Source: Vicia villosa (taxonomy: Eukaryota; Streptophyta; Magnoliopsida; Fabales; Fabaceae). From it: a DNA stretch of 64,000 bases. The position numbers and the translations under genes were made by a program. Below are positions 1-10,570 of this stretch, piece by piece (within the stretch, counting starts at the first letter, position 1; each line of letters starts with the position of its first letter). The notes beneath the pieces were generated by a model. The model did not search any database, was not told the origin of the DNA, and saw only the letters and a list, made by a program, of their open reading frames with translations. The stretch spans positions 12,086,404 through 12,150,403 of the forward strand of contig NC_081183.1 of the NCBI RefSeq assembly GCF_029867415.1, read 5' to 3'.

Positions 1-1785
1 GTCAAAGAGAACATAATAGTTCTAAAACATAATGACCCCGTCCCCGATGTTACGTATCAGAGCAAGACTCCCTTCAATCTAAACAAACGGTAAAAGGATG
101 CCATGAAGCTATCCTCTAACTTCAATGGACTACTCCTGATTACCTGCGCGTTACCCACGTGGAGGTAACATTCAAATAGAAAGGGTGAGTATTTCATAAA
201 TATTATATAAGACATAAGTAATAGATATAATAGTGGTATACAATTAACCAATCACACATATATTGATACGACATATTCATCATGTTCACATACTTACCCA
301 CACCTGCACATCATCACCTATTCACAACACCATCTCATAGTTCAATCACAATTATCACTTAAGTTATTCACATCACAAATAATCAAGCATCATCAATTCA
401 CACCAATGCAATGCGACAAAAATGAACTCAGGCATGTGGTACCAATTCATCACTGAACTCAGTCATCATTCTCCAAAGATCCCTACCATAGGATCAATTC
501 CTGCTTGGAACCAGAGCACATCAACAAATTGCACTCAATCCGCACAATGGGATAAAGAGTCGTCTCTGGACCAATGGTCCTACAACATCATTGAACTTGT
601 CGTCCTACAATTATGCTATGAATGCATGATGCTCAACTTCACAAAATCAACGACCACAACTAGTCAAACTGGCATCATCATTCATGTATGCATCAAAGTC
701 ATATCATCATTCAAACATACAATATCACAAGCATCTTGGTCAACTCAACACATAATCATCAATTAATCATGTTATTAATCAACACAATAACATTCACCAA
801 AATCAAGTACTGAGGCACAATAGTTCACAAAACAAAGTTACATACAAAATGCCTTATAAACCTACCCAAACGTGCACAGTAAGTTCCATAAAATTCTCAA
901 AAATTATAATAAAATATAAGCTTCCATATTCTGAAGTCATTTTTCAAAAATATTAATTTTCAATTCAGGAATCCGCGCTAAGCGCCCCTTATACCGCGCT
1001 AAGCGCGATACCTACTGACTTTATCCTCTTTATTTTTAAGAGCATGTTAAGCAGGCTCGGCAATTCTGCTAAAAACTCCTGCGTGATCTACATCAAACCA
1101 GTCCCAATCGTTTGCCCAAAAACATGTTTTAATCGATAATTTTATGTGATTTAAGGTCTATGATTATAGTTCTAACATGTATTAATCATTTTAGACACTA
1201 AATTTCAAACATTCATCATACCCCCAATGATCTTCATCAAACCCTAACCTTCAAATCCATCAACAATGGTGGATTTAAATCTAAATCATGTTATTAATCA
1301 TTAATACAACAATCAGCACCATATAACATGTTAATCATACAATCAAACAAACCATCATCGTAGATCATCAATTTCATCAAGAACAACACAAAATCCCAAC
1401 ATACAATTATCAACCCCTTAAATCAAACATAATACTCATGATATCCCCCTTTACCTTAGATTATTAGCCGAATTGATTCCCTTTTCGAATTCCTACGGTT
1501 GATCTTCTCCGTCTCCTCTTCTTGCCCTAGCTCTCTCTTCTTTCACGTTTTCTCCAAAATTCTACGTTGAATGAGTAAATCTCCTATTTTCTCTTTTTAC
1601 CTAGTTAGCCTTAGGACTCTTATTATGAACTTCCTAATTTTCCCTTACTAACTTACCTCATAATATCTTTTATTTCATTTAAATAATAATGCTAGTTAGA
1701 CTATTTTATATTATTATTCTAACTAACATCTTAATTCAACTACCCCACACACATCACATAAACATCACACGTCACATAATATCAT
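1..1785 (-). repeat. LTR fragment of a TGTAAC-type gypsy family, cut by the window start
   Basis: Non-coding. On the minus strand it shares modules in the same order with the solo LTR at 27641 and the LTR pair at 33618/38469. These are a CTCTGATACGTA block (near 36-60 here, 36072 there), the GTTACC..GAGGTAACATTC..GGGTGAG block near 150-190, and a cluster of GC-rich palindromes (GCGCTAAGCGC, near 970-1010). Family membership is inferred from these modules. The right end is put at about 1785 because a different dispersed repeat starts there. The reading frame at 422-766 lies inside the LTR and I do not consider it a gene. Confidence 0.55.
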
Positions 1786-1786
1786 G

Positions 1787-2230
1787 AATGTTAACTAACT
1801 GATTAAATGAAGACAAATTTTATAAATGAGAGTGAGAGATGTGTAATATGAATTCACACTGGACCTGTGCGATACCATAGGTTTCTTCCTAGTACTTTTA
1901 ATTTAATTAGAAATCTTGAGTTCAAATATTGCGAATAAAATAACATTAAAATAAAAGTTTAATAAACACAGTGACAGTGTAAAAAAGTAACATGCAGACA
2001 AGACATCTGCTTTAAAGGTTGATTTTTTGTTGAATATGCTTCTAAATAAGAAAGATCTTAAAAATTATACAACTTCAAGCAAGATTTTGAAAAGTCTTTT
2101 GGTGTGAAATTTTTTATTTATGTAAACTTTATTGCTTTTGTTGTCAAAAAATTTATTTATTTTTTATTTTGACATATTGTTTTCCAGCTTGCCTTTTGTA
2201 AAATAATTGTTGAAATGATTGTTATTCATG
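1787..2230. repeat. Local duplication, copy A (partner at 8483-9700)
   Basis: The stretch with TTAACTAACTGATTAAA, ending in the ACAGTGTAAAAAA motif (about 1787-1990), matches 8483-8690. The next stretch, with the ACATGCAGACAAGACATCTG block and the CTTGCCTTTTGTAAAA block (about 1990-2215), matches 9567-9690. Copies differ at many sites, so the duplication is old. Copy B has about 0.9 kb more between the two halves, including two MITE-like elements. No coding content was seen. Confidence 0.6.
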
Positions 2231-2254
2231 GCTGAAATTATAGGAGTCAAATTG

Positions 2255-2470
2255 GTGGGTGATTAGAAAAAATGGAAGTTGGAGATGATAAAATGAATGT
2301 TGGAGATAGAGGTTGGAAGTCAGAGAAGAGGTAAAGATGGATGTTGGTGATGAAAAATGGAGGCTGCAAATGATTAAAAAAATGGAGGATGAAGATGGAG
2401 GTTAGATATGATAAAATAGAGGTTGAAGATAAAAAGTGGATGTTAGAGATGAAAAAAAGGAGGTTCGAGA
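2255..2470. repeat. Degenerate minisatellite, purine-rich
   Basis: About ten imperfect repeats of a unit near 24 bp built on GATGAAAAAATGGAGGTTGGA. A second block of the same repeat lies at 7650-7770, on the other side of the LTR element and hAT-like element. The retroelement may therefore have landed inside one minisatellite. The 78-aa minus-strand frame here is a by-product of the repeat. Confidence 0.6.
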
Positions 2471-2472
2471 TG

Positions 2473-3195
2473 TGAAAGTGCATGCACCTTATCGTATGGT
2501 ATCATTTATTTGTTTTAATGTTTTTGTCAATTTGAATGTAATTTTTTAATCGGTTTGCGTATTTATAATTTGCTTGTCATTAAATATTCGCGTGCTTGTA
2601 CTTTATTCGTATTTCTATTAAATTATAATAGCTTCGACTATTGTGTTATTGTACTACTGAGAACCATCATTACTTAATAATAAGAGTGTTTTGATCCATG
2701 ATAATGTTTCCTTTTTAGCCTAGCAAATTACTCTTTTGTCATTTCATCAGGTGTAACTTGAGTCACAAGTTAGAACTCTTAAATCTGGATGTTGAGTTAC
2801 TTGATTCAAATCAAGCGTTAATCATGATTTGAATTAGGAGTTTTATGAAAATTGGGAATTTCCTCTGGACAATCTGATTCATATCACAAAATGAACACGA
2901 TTCGAATCATAACCTCAAGTGATTCGAATCAAGTGAAAATCCTTACTCGAATCAATACCTCAATGAAGCCACATTTAGGCTCTACTCATATTGACTTAAA
3001 CCAGAGATTCTTTTGTATTTGAATCAAGCCCTCACAAGACCAATTTTCCATCCTTGATTTAAATAGTTATTTCTTTGGTGAACGCAAAAAGTGTGCGAAA
3101 CATATGGGAGAAACCATTAGAGATAATGATAAAAATTTGTTTTCTCTACTTAGTGTGTATATACCCATCACCATGAATCTTTCTATTTTAAAGTT
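2473..3195 (+). repeat. Left LTR-like repeat of the degenerate element
   Basis: Aligns with 4575-5665 once the Cassandra LTR at 5023-5396 is removed. Similarity stops near ATGAATCTTTCT, about 3190 here and 5662 in the right copy. The left copy is therefore truncated or rearranged relative to the right one. It carries several GATTCGAATC-like inverted motifs between 2770 and 3030. Confidence 0.55.
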
Positions 3196-3259
3196 TATGG
3201 TTGAGAACATTGGTATGTAAAACTTCCATATTAGTCAAAGTTAACATGCGAATTTTGCA

Positions 3260-3854
3260 CAGGATAGTAGTTAAGGTATTCTACATGAAACCTTAGAATT
3301 GGGGAAAAGTTGATGATAATGACATCTACCTTATGTGGGCTCTTCTTTCAAATAATGGATTTGATCGGGTAATTTTCCTTATTGAGAGGATGTTTCATTG
3401 CAAGGAAAATCCAAAGAGAATTATGTTTTTCTCTTCTTTTGTGTAGTTTATTCTTGAGGTTAATGGGATTGTGTCCAAAGAAGAAGACATGGTTGAAATT
3501 CAAAATATTCTAGATATGTGTGGAGTTTCTATGACGATGTATTACAAGGATAATAATGGTGTGTACTACTATCGTGAAAAATTTGTCAGGAAGGTATATG
3601 GTGACAAGATTGTGGAGCCAGAGAAGGATCATTCTGATGAGACTGGTGCAACCAGTTTTGGACTGTTATATGTAGATGTTGAAACTTATCTTAATGAGTT
3701 GGCCAAGCAAATTTTAAAGGATAATCATGTTAGGGAAGAACAGTTCATGGCACACATTGAAGGTGCTGCTATAGGAAGTGAAGATGGCAGGGTAAAACTG
3801 AAGGAAAAGTTGAAGGTCGAGATGCAAGTTGTCGAAGCCCGGGTCATTGCTTAA
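3260..3854 (+). pseudogene. Broken transposon-associated ORF, family not recognised
   Basis: A frame can be followed from about 3300 to the stop at 3852-3854. It is interrupted by a TAG at 3447-3449, after which 127 residues are open. The product would be charged and soluble, with no membrane segment or signal peptide visible. The sequence has a protein-like composition (for example DMVEIQNILDMCGVSMTMYY and FVRKVYGD) but I cannot assign it to a family. Its place between two LTR-like repeats suggests it was an internal ORF of the retroelement. The open part starts with GTG at 3471, which is only the first in-frame start-like codon after the stop. Confidence 0.4.
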
Positions 3855-4574
3855 GTGAACTCAGTGAAAGCTACTGTCAAGCGACTAGGTAGATCTAATC
3901 TCATCTTTCCTCTTGGAATTTGCGATTTTGATTCATAACCCAATATTCCCTCTCCAGATATTACAATTGTTGAGCCTCCTTTTGATGATTCAAATTCCAT
4001 TCCCTGATTTTATTTTTAGCTTTTTATGCATAACATAACATTAGCATATCTGGATATTTATGTTATTTTGGTTTACTGTCTATTTTGTGATCTTTGACTA
4101 CTTTTTAGGTTATGTATCTTGTCACCAGTCTTTTAGCCACGTATGTATGATATCTCTTTGATTGTCTTTATGCTATCTTTTTCTTTATATCTTTATTAAA
4201 TTGCGTATTTACGATAACTAGTTCCACATGTGATTTATATGGTGCTTGTTTAGATCACTAAATATGACATTCTATTTTTTGATTTTGTTTATCTTGGATT
4301 CAGCTGTTTGCGTGTGCTTTCTCTCTATCTTTTATCTCTTTTTGATATTTGTCAAAGGGGAGAAGGTATCGAGCTATTACAAATATTCATGCACATTAAG
4401 TGTTTAATACGGAGGGAGTTTTACAGCTTTTACAACTTAAGAAAGTATTAAACATTAATTACATGTACGTTAAAGAAACTCACCGGATTCATTCCATCCA
4501 TCAAATTCCAAATAATGCTTTGAATAATTTATCAACAATAATAAATCAAATTTGACAAACATAAAAAAGGGGGA
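3855..4574 (+). other. AT-rich non-coding 3' part of the degenerate element, ending in a polypurine tract
   Basis: No reading frame of note. The last twelve bases (4563-4574, AAAAAAGGGGGA) form a polypurine tract abutting the right LTR-like repeat. This is the normal primer site for plus-strand DNA synthesis. Confidence 0.45.
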
Positions 4575-5022
4575 TGAAAGTGCAGTCACGTTATTGTTTG
4601 GTATCATTTATTTGTTTTGATATTTTTATCAATTTGAATGTAGTTTTTTAATCTGTTTGCGTATTTGTAATTTGCTTGTTATTTAATATCTGTGTGCTTG
4701 TACTTTATTCATATTTTAATTATATTGTAATTGCTAATTGTCTTGTTGTACCACTGAAAACCCTCATTACTTAATAAATAAAAGTGTTTTGATCCATGAT
4801 AATATTTATTTTTTAGCCTAACAAATTACTCCTTTGTTGTTTCATCAGACATGACTTGAATCACAAGATAGAGCTCTTAAATCTGGATGTTGAGTTACTT
4901 GATTCAAATCAAGTGTTAAGCATGATTCGAATCAGGAGCCTTGTGAAAATTAGGAATTGCCTCTGGACAATTTAATTCGAATCACAAAATGGACATAATT
5001 CGAATCATAACCTCATGTGATT

Positions 5023-5396
5023 TGTAACACCCGAGGCCGAAGAAGGCGAGGGTTGGTTGCACCGCATGTAACACCTGAGGCCGAAGAAGGCAAGGGTGGT
5101 CGCCACATCGGAATGAGAGGGATCCTGATGTCGTGCAGGTATGAGACTGCATGGTTGAAGGAAAGCTTATAAGGATTGATGGGTACTACCTATATCAACA
5201 AGATGCATCTTCTTTTCGGAAGCCTGTTCCATAAGAACTCCATAGTTAAGCGTGCTTAACTTGGAGTAGTATTGGGATGGATGACCTTCTGGGAGGTTTC
5301 CCAGAAAGCATGCGAGTGAGGTCAAAGCATGCTGAAAAGACCAGTGTTGGTTTGTGGGGTCAGTCGATCATCCCGAAAGCAGTCTGGGGCGTTACA
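5023..5396 (+). mobile_element. Solo LTR of a Cassandra-type TRIM element carrying a 5S-rRNA-like sequence
   Basis: The LTR begins TGTAACACCC and ends GGGGCGTTACA, and is flanked by a perfect 5-bp duplication TGATT (5018-5022 and 5397-5401). Only one LTR is present, so it is a solo LTR left by recombination. The second half resembles plant 5S rRNA. The segment GTTAAGCGTGCTT (5245-5257) is identical to the conserved 5S region, and GGGATGGATGACCTTCTGGG (5274-5293) matches the 5S C-box region with few changes. Cassandra elements are known for 5S-derived LTRs; I assign the family on that basis. The first 44 bases are duplicated: TGTAACACC occurs at 5023 and again at 5069, with the same following GAGGCCGAAGAAGGC. 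The host sequence is the right LTR-like repeat, so this insertion is younger than that element. Confidence 0.88.
5244..5302 (+). promoter_or_regulatory. 5S-type RNA polymerase III internal control region in the Cassandra LTR
   Basis: Contains an A-box-like AGTTAAGCGTGCTT (5244-5257) and a C-box-like GGATGGATGACCTTCTGGGA (5275-5294), spaced about as in a 5S gene. The upstream half of the 5S-like region is poorly conserved. Whether it still binds TFIIIA cannot be told from sequence. Confidence 0.6.
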
Positions 5397-7051
5397 TGAT
5401 TCAAATCAAGTGAAAATCATGACTCGAACCAAATACCTCCATGAAGCCACATTTGAGATATACTTAAATTTATGTGAATCACAATTTCTTCTTGATTCGA
5501 ATCAATGCTTCACAAGACCAATTTTGCATCCTTGGTTTAAATTGTTGTTTCTTTGGTGAAAGCAAGAAGTGTGTGAAGCATATGGGAGAAACCCTTAGAG
5601 ACAAATATATCAATTTGTTTTCTTTCATTAGTGTGTCCTTACCCATAACCATGAATCTTTCTCTAGAAAAACTTCTTTAGTGTCATTCATGTCAGATTTA
5701 CTTTTTTTTTGTTTCATCTTGTTCTTGTACAATTTATTGTTATGCTGAGTGAATTAAAGAGAGTGAGTTGATTAATCTTGTTGTCTTATTCATGATTAAT
5801 CAAGCTCATGATATCAATCAAGAACCAATACCCATTTACCCAAAAATTAAGAGAACCTTGTATGTGTGTTCTTCATTCATATTCATCTAATCTCTTGACT
5901 AACACCTTGTGTTTTTAGAGTGTTTATGAGATAGTCTAACAATATACATCATCTTCATCCTTAGTCATTTTACATTGTTGTGGACCTTCGTCTCTAAAGA
6001 TTGAGTGTTGAAGGAGGTTAGTGGTACATTAGCGTATCTAATGTTTATACGTGAAGTTTGGTTTTTGTAATAGGTTCACCGTTCATGTATCATTTCTTGA
6101 ATGAAGTTCATTCCTTATTGTTATCTATAAAGGAGAGAGTTTCATTGTACTCCAAGCAAGACTTTAGCGAGATCTAATATTAATTATTCGTAAGGCGGAT
6201 GTGGAAGTTATCCATCTTTGGTGGAGTTGGAGAACGATTGCTCTCAAACAAAGTTAGGAGTTATCCAATCAACGCTTAGCTAATGGTAATCACTCCGACA
6301 AGAAATCGGTGGGATGAGGTAGATTACCACATATGAATTTTTGGATTAGGTTTATATGGATATGAAGGTTATTGGATTAAGATCTTTGGAGATCTTGTTT
6401 TTATTAGAAATTTAAGTGTCTATATCAACAAAGTGAATTATCGTTTGATAGTTCTTTGTAACCAAAATGTTTGTATCAAATTTATCAAAGTAGTGGAAGA
6501 TTGTGATTATTTTTCAATGGTTTTTAACCCCCATTAAAAAATGGAGTAGGCAAAGCGAGGACGAACAACGAACCACTATATATTTATGTATCTTTTCTTT
6601 TTCCCTTATATCTCCTTTTAATTTTCTAGAATTCATTATTATATCTATTACATTAGTGCATTATTACATTGTTTGTATTCCATATAAGTTATATCATGCT
6701 TATAGAGATTTAATGTACAAGTTTGGGTCTGCGATGTATCAATCTTATTGAATTACCATGAAGCCAATTATGTTTTGAGAGAACATCTATATAAAGATTT
6801 TTAAACCGCTTTGTTTAAAACAGATTTGGTTGTCTTGTGATTGACTTACATTAGAAGCAATCAAGTCCTTAGCAACATCATTTATTATTTAACTTAGTTT
6901 AATTCATTGAGATGCTTCCAAGCTCTCTTGTTATTATGTTTTGCTTTCGCGTTTCTTAAAATCTCTGATTTCGTTTATGGGACCTAAAATGTTTTTAAAA
7001 TTGTCTTAAAGGGAAAGGGTTTATTCAACTCCTATTTCTAGACCTTGTGTC

Positions 7052-7626
7052 TAGGGGTGGCAAAACGAGTCGTGGACCGCCGGGCCGGCCCATGCATCCA
7101 CCATAAAATGGCGGGTTGGGTTGGGATTTTGGGTCCGCTGCCCACCAATGTTCGCCCCGCCAAAACCCGCTGCTTGCTAATGCTCGCCTCGTCAAAACCC
7201 GCTGCCCGCTAAAGCCCGCATCGCTTATTTGTTCAGCCTATCCCGCCTTAAGTCCACCCTTTTTTTAGTTAACTCTAGTCATTCTAATTCTTGTGGTTTA
7301 ATTTATACATTTATTTGTAAATATATGCAACATTTTTTGAAGTAAAAATTGTTAAAGAGATGTTTTATAAAAAAATGTTTTAAAAAATAAGTGAAAAATT
7401 TAATTGAAAGGTAAAAAAAAGTCTTTTAACTTATTAAAAAATGTAAAAATAAATTAATAGAAAAATAGGCGGGTAAGCCTGCCGCCCGTCAACCAGCCAC
7501 CTCGATGGGGCGTACTTGAATTTTAGGCCCATTTCAACTTGGTGGGCTTGCCTTCCCCGTTTTTTTTTGCAGGCATAAGGCTGGGCGGACACGGGGTGGG
7601 GCGGGCAGCCCATTTTGCCACCCTTA
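7052..7626. mobile_element. Non-autonomous hAT-like element with GGGGTGGCAAAA termini
   Basis: The left end TAGGGGTGGCAAAACG and the reverse complement of the right end (TAAGGGTGGCAAAATG) form terminal inverted repeats. The flanks CTTGTGTC (7044-7051) and TCTGTGTC (7627-7634) agree at 6 of 8 positions, compatible with an aged 8-bp hAT duplication. Subterminal parts are GC-rich with many CCCGC motifs, and the middle is AT-rich. No transposase frame is present; the 71-aa minus-strand frame at 7434-7649 runs over the right end and I do not consider it coding. Confidence 0.65.
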
Positions 7627-7649
7627 TCTGTGTCCATATTCTCATCCAA

Positions 7650-7770
7650 TAATATGGAGGTTGGACATGAGGAAAAAATGAATGCTGGAGATGAAAAAAT
7701 AGATGTTGGAGATGAGAAAAAATGGAGGTTAGAGATATAGGTTGGAGGTTGGAGATGGATTGAGAAAGAA
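7650..7770. repeat. Degenerate minisatellite, second block
   Basis: About five imperfect copies of the same GATGAAAAAATGGAGGTTGGA-type unit seen at 2255-2470. Probably the other side of one original array split by insertions. Confidence 0.5.
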
Positions 7771-8482
7771 AATGATGAATTTGAGAATGCTACTTGGAAG
7801 TTGTCGATCTGTTATTGAAAAATTTGTATTGAGGAAGAATGTTATGGTAATAACATCTAACCTGATCACTGAATTTGTTTTTTTCCTCTATCATTATCTC
7901 CACTTACATGCCCTATTTTGCCACCAATTTCCAAGTTAATTCCACGTGTAGTTTTTTTTGTCTCCATTCATTAACTGTCCCATGTTATTTTATTTCATAT
8001 AGATTGGTTCAATAAGAGAGATAAATTCTCATGAAGTTAAAATATTAGTGTATGTGGAAAAGAGTTTAATTGATCAATCGCTAGATTGATCACGTAGTCA
8101 ATAAAATAGCGGCAGAGATGGCTGCATAAATTTCAGTTGAGGATATGCATTCCTGCCAGCAAATTTTACTCATTATTCTGTTTACGTCGTTGCTTTGAAG
8201 TATAAATTTTATTTTTAAAATAAATTGATTTTGAAATTTTTTTTAGTACTAACAAAAAGAATTATATTAATTAGGCATAAGGAATGCCTTGGAGTATCGT
8301 AATGAAGGTCTTTGCAGGCATAGATCTACGGGTAGAAGTGAACGTATCTATGAGATACCAGTTGTAGATTATTCATTTTAATGTCCATCTTTTAAATTTT
8401 TCTTTGCTGCTGTTTATTATAAGTACATATCAATGCTTAAAAGTTGGTGCATATTATTAGTCTATATTTATAACTACGTAGA
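7771..8482. other. Intergenic, no recognisable feature
   Basis: AT-rich sequence without a convincing frame or repeat structure. The stretch 8275-8380 is less AT-rich than its surroundings, but I recognise nothing in it. Confidence 0.5.
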
Positions 8483-8845
8483 TGTTAACTAACTGATTAA
8501 ACGAAGACAAATTTTACAAATGAGAGTGAGAGACGTGTAATGTGAGTTCAGACGAGACCCGTGCGATACTACAAATTTCTTCCTAGTATTTTTTAATTTA
8601 ATTAGAAATCTTGAGTTCAAATATTGTGAATAAAATAATATTAAAATAAAATTTTAAATAAACACATTGATAGTGTAAAAAACTTTTACACTTTCATCTA
8701 ATATAAATATATCATTTTGTCATGTCATATAAATTATTTAACATTTTTAGTCTGACTTGGCACAATACATGAACGTCATAGGTTGACAGTGTAAAATTAT
8801 TTCACTCTGTTAGTGCATATCCCTTCTTTCCTTAAAATAACTAGG

Positions 8846-9186
8846 GATAATTATACCACGGATCATTTAAGTTATTTTATTGTAACAAATTGGTCCCTTA
8901 AGTTTTTTTTTTTGTAACAACTTGGTCCTTTAAGTTAACAAATGTGTGCATAGTTACCCTTGTTTTACCTTTTTTTCAATCTTTGATTAAACCAATTACC
9001 CCAATACGTAAAGTTGCAACATAATACATATATTAGCATCTTAAATATATAAAGTAGAATCCAAAAAATATAAAGTCAGATTCTAATTCAACAATAAAAA
9101 ACTTAAAGGACCACGTTGTTAATAAAAAACTTAAAGAAACTAATTTGTTATAATAAAATAGCTTAAAGGATCAATAAATAATTAAA
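8846..9186. mobile_element. MITE-like element with long terminal inverted repeats
   Basis: The left arm (about 8846-8910, with GATCATTTAAGTTATTTTAT and AACAAATTGGTCC) is matched in inverted orientation by the right arm (about 9128-9186, with AATTTGTTATAATAAAATAG and AAAGGATCAATAA). Arms are about 55-60 bp with several mismatches. A third partial arm copy (TTTTTGTAACAACTTGGTCC) lies at about 8908-8929. No clear target duplication and no coding capacity, so the superfamily is uncertain. Confidence 0.55.
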
Positions 9187-9275
9187 TATTGATATTCATT
9201 AGGATTCACGGCGAGTGAACATCCATTAAGCCAATGTACACATTTATTATTAATTTTTTCAATTAAATATTTGTA

Positions 9276-9514
9276 GGGTCATGCTAACGAGTGCCCCAGG
9301 GGCACTGGTTAAGCATTCCAAATTAAGAAAATATTTTAGATTCAATTCATTAAATACACCTAATCTTCTTTAAAAAAGTTAATTATTTATATTTTCAATG
9401 CATTTAATACATATATTTTGGATAAAAACATATCTTTTTACTTTATTAAACAATGCTCAACTTACCTTTTTAATCTCTTAACCAGTGCCCCTGGGGCACT
9501 CGTTAGCATTACCC
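9276..9514. mobile_element. 239-bp Mutator-type MITE with perfect 9-bp target duplication
   Basis: The terminal inverted repeat is about 38 bp. The left end is GGGTCATGCTAACGAGTGCC and the right end, inverted, is GGGTAATGCTAACGAGTGCC. Both continue into CCAGGGGCACTGGTTAAG. A perfect 9-bp duplication ATATTTGTA flanks it (9267-9275 and 9515-9523), which fits the Mutator superfamily. Each arm contains the near-palindrome AGTGCCCCAGGGGCACT. No coding capacity. Confidence 0.85.
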
Positions 9515-9700
9515 ATATTTGTATAGGTCTACTCTTATATAACATTTAATGCTACTCCTAACCAACATGCAGACAATACATCTGCTTTAAAGGTTGACTT
9601 TCTGTTGAATATGCTTTTAAATGAGAAAGATCTTAAAAGACTATGCAACTTCAAGCAAGATTTTACAGCTTACCTTTTGTAAAACAGAAAACACAACATG

Positions 9701-10068
9701 CAAGTTAAGGTTCATGCTAGAATATTTTTCTATAATAGACTCCATTGCCTTGTATAATAGTATTGAATGGGCAAACGCCTTATATCTTCTATTAGTGCAT
9801 GGGTAAATGCATTATATATGTTAATTGTAAAGTGATTAGAGGAATCTTCATTCCTGCTCTCCATTAAGATTTCCACTTAAACTTATAACTTACATGCATG
9901 ATTAAATGAAGGGAACAAATTTAAGGCATTTTATTATATTGAAAATTTTTTATTTCAAATCATTATGACTTTAGCTATCTCATGCTCAACAGGTTCTAGG
10001 GTTGCAGTCCAGCAAATTATTATTCTTTGTATGAGCAATATGTTGAAGGAAAGTGTCCAGCTCATGAA
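9701..10068. other. Intergenic, no recognisable feature
   Basis: AT-rich with no supported gene. It ends where a LINE 3' tail begins. Confidence 0.5.
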
Positions 10069-10570
10069 TGTTTTTTTCAATAGGCAATTTGATTATAAGA
10101 ACTCGTAGTAGGGGTGCAACCCTTACAATACAAGAGAACTACAAAGTATTAAAACAAGCTAATGGTAATTTATACCATTCGTAAAAGGAAGACGATGAAA
10201 GCGGTTTAAATCTATCAAACCAACTCCAAGATAAAAACATAACATTAGTGCACACCGCTTCAAAAATAAACGACACCTTATCAAAAACCATAGCATTTTT
10301 CATTAACCATAAACTCTATGTGGTAGCAATCCATATGATATTTATCTTCTCCCTCATTTTAATATTCTTCACCTTCTCTTGAATGAACCCAAAATCCATT
10401 AACTCCTCTATCGTAAGATTGATGTCTTCTCCAATCCACAAGAAAATCCTCCCCCATATAGATTTCGAGACTAAACAATGAAAGAACAAGTGGTTTGAAT
10501 TCTCCGGAAAGTTCCTACAAAATTCACAATGAATATTTGTTGGAGGAATAACAACATGCAAACTAGTTTC
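10069..10570 (-). pseudogene. 5'-truncated L1-type LINE fragment (RT C-terminal zinc-binding domain)
   Basis: On the minus strand, 10561-10316 encodes CEFC..N.NHLFFHC.VSK.IW, the Cys/His cluster typical of the C-terminal region of plant LINE reverse transcriptases. It aligns with the corresponding part of the LINE at 52672 (CLFC..HPETLEHLFFQC; later IQEKVKN in both). The 3' tail also matches: GTAAGGGTTGCACCCCTA, then TTGCCTATT and an A-run (plus-strand T-run near 10069-10077). Only the last 0.5 kb of the element is present, and it joins an oppositely oriented LINE piece near 10565. Confidence 0.75.

Larger units (their letters stand above)
2473..7051 (+). mobile_element. Degenerate LTR retrotransposon remnant (LTR-like direct repeats, broken ORF, polypurine tract)
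   Basis: Direct repeats start with TGAAAGTGCA at 2473 and 4575. A polypurine tract AAAAAAGGGGGA (4563-4574) sits immediately before the second copy, as expected for a plus-strand element with its 3' LTR at 4575. The left copy is recognisable only to about 3195, and the right copy continues much further. The text before the PPT (TTTGACAAACATAAAAAAGGG) resembles 3' ends of SIRE-like copia elements from general knowledge, but no pol domain confirms this. Both repeats contain many GATTCGAATC-type palindromes. No target duplication was found. Confidence 0.5.
4575..7051 (+). repeat. Right LTR-like repeat of the degenerate element
   Basis: Starts TGAAAGTGCA after the polypurine tract. It contains the Cassandra solo LTR (5023-5396), and its right end is obscured by the hAT-like insertion at 7052. 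No open frame of significance. The segment around 5950-6560 holds many short unrelated frames that I regard as chance. Confidence 0.45.
8483..9700. repeat. Local duplication, copy B
   Basis: Diverged partner of 1787-2230, split into 8483-8690 and 9567-9690. The extra middle part contains an inverted-repeat element at 8846-9186 and a MITE at 9276-9514. The segment 8670-8815 has GATAGTGTAAAA and TTGACAGTGTAAAA motifs at its edges, similar to a common legume MITE end, but I could not fix its boundaries. Confidence 0.55.

Noticed and set aside
422..766. A 114-aa host protein
   Set aside because: The frame lies wholly in an LTR fragment, has low-complexity Ser/Thr/His content, and has no counterpart frame in related LTRs.
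5230..5380. A functional 5S rRNA gene
   Set aside because: Only the A-box and C-box parts match. The 5' third is unlike 5S rRNA, and exact LTR ends with a target duplication place it in a Cassandra LTR.
7434..7649. A Pro/Lys-rich 71-aa protein
   Set aside because: The frame spans the right end and target duplication of the hAT-like element and comes from its GC-rich subterminal repeats.
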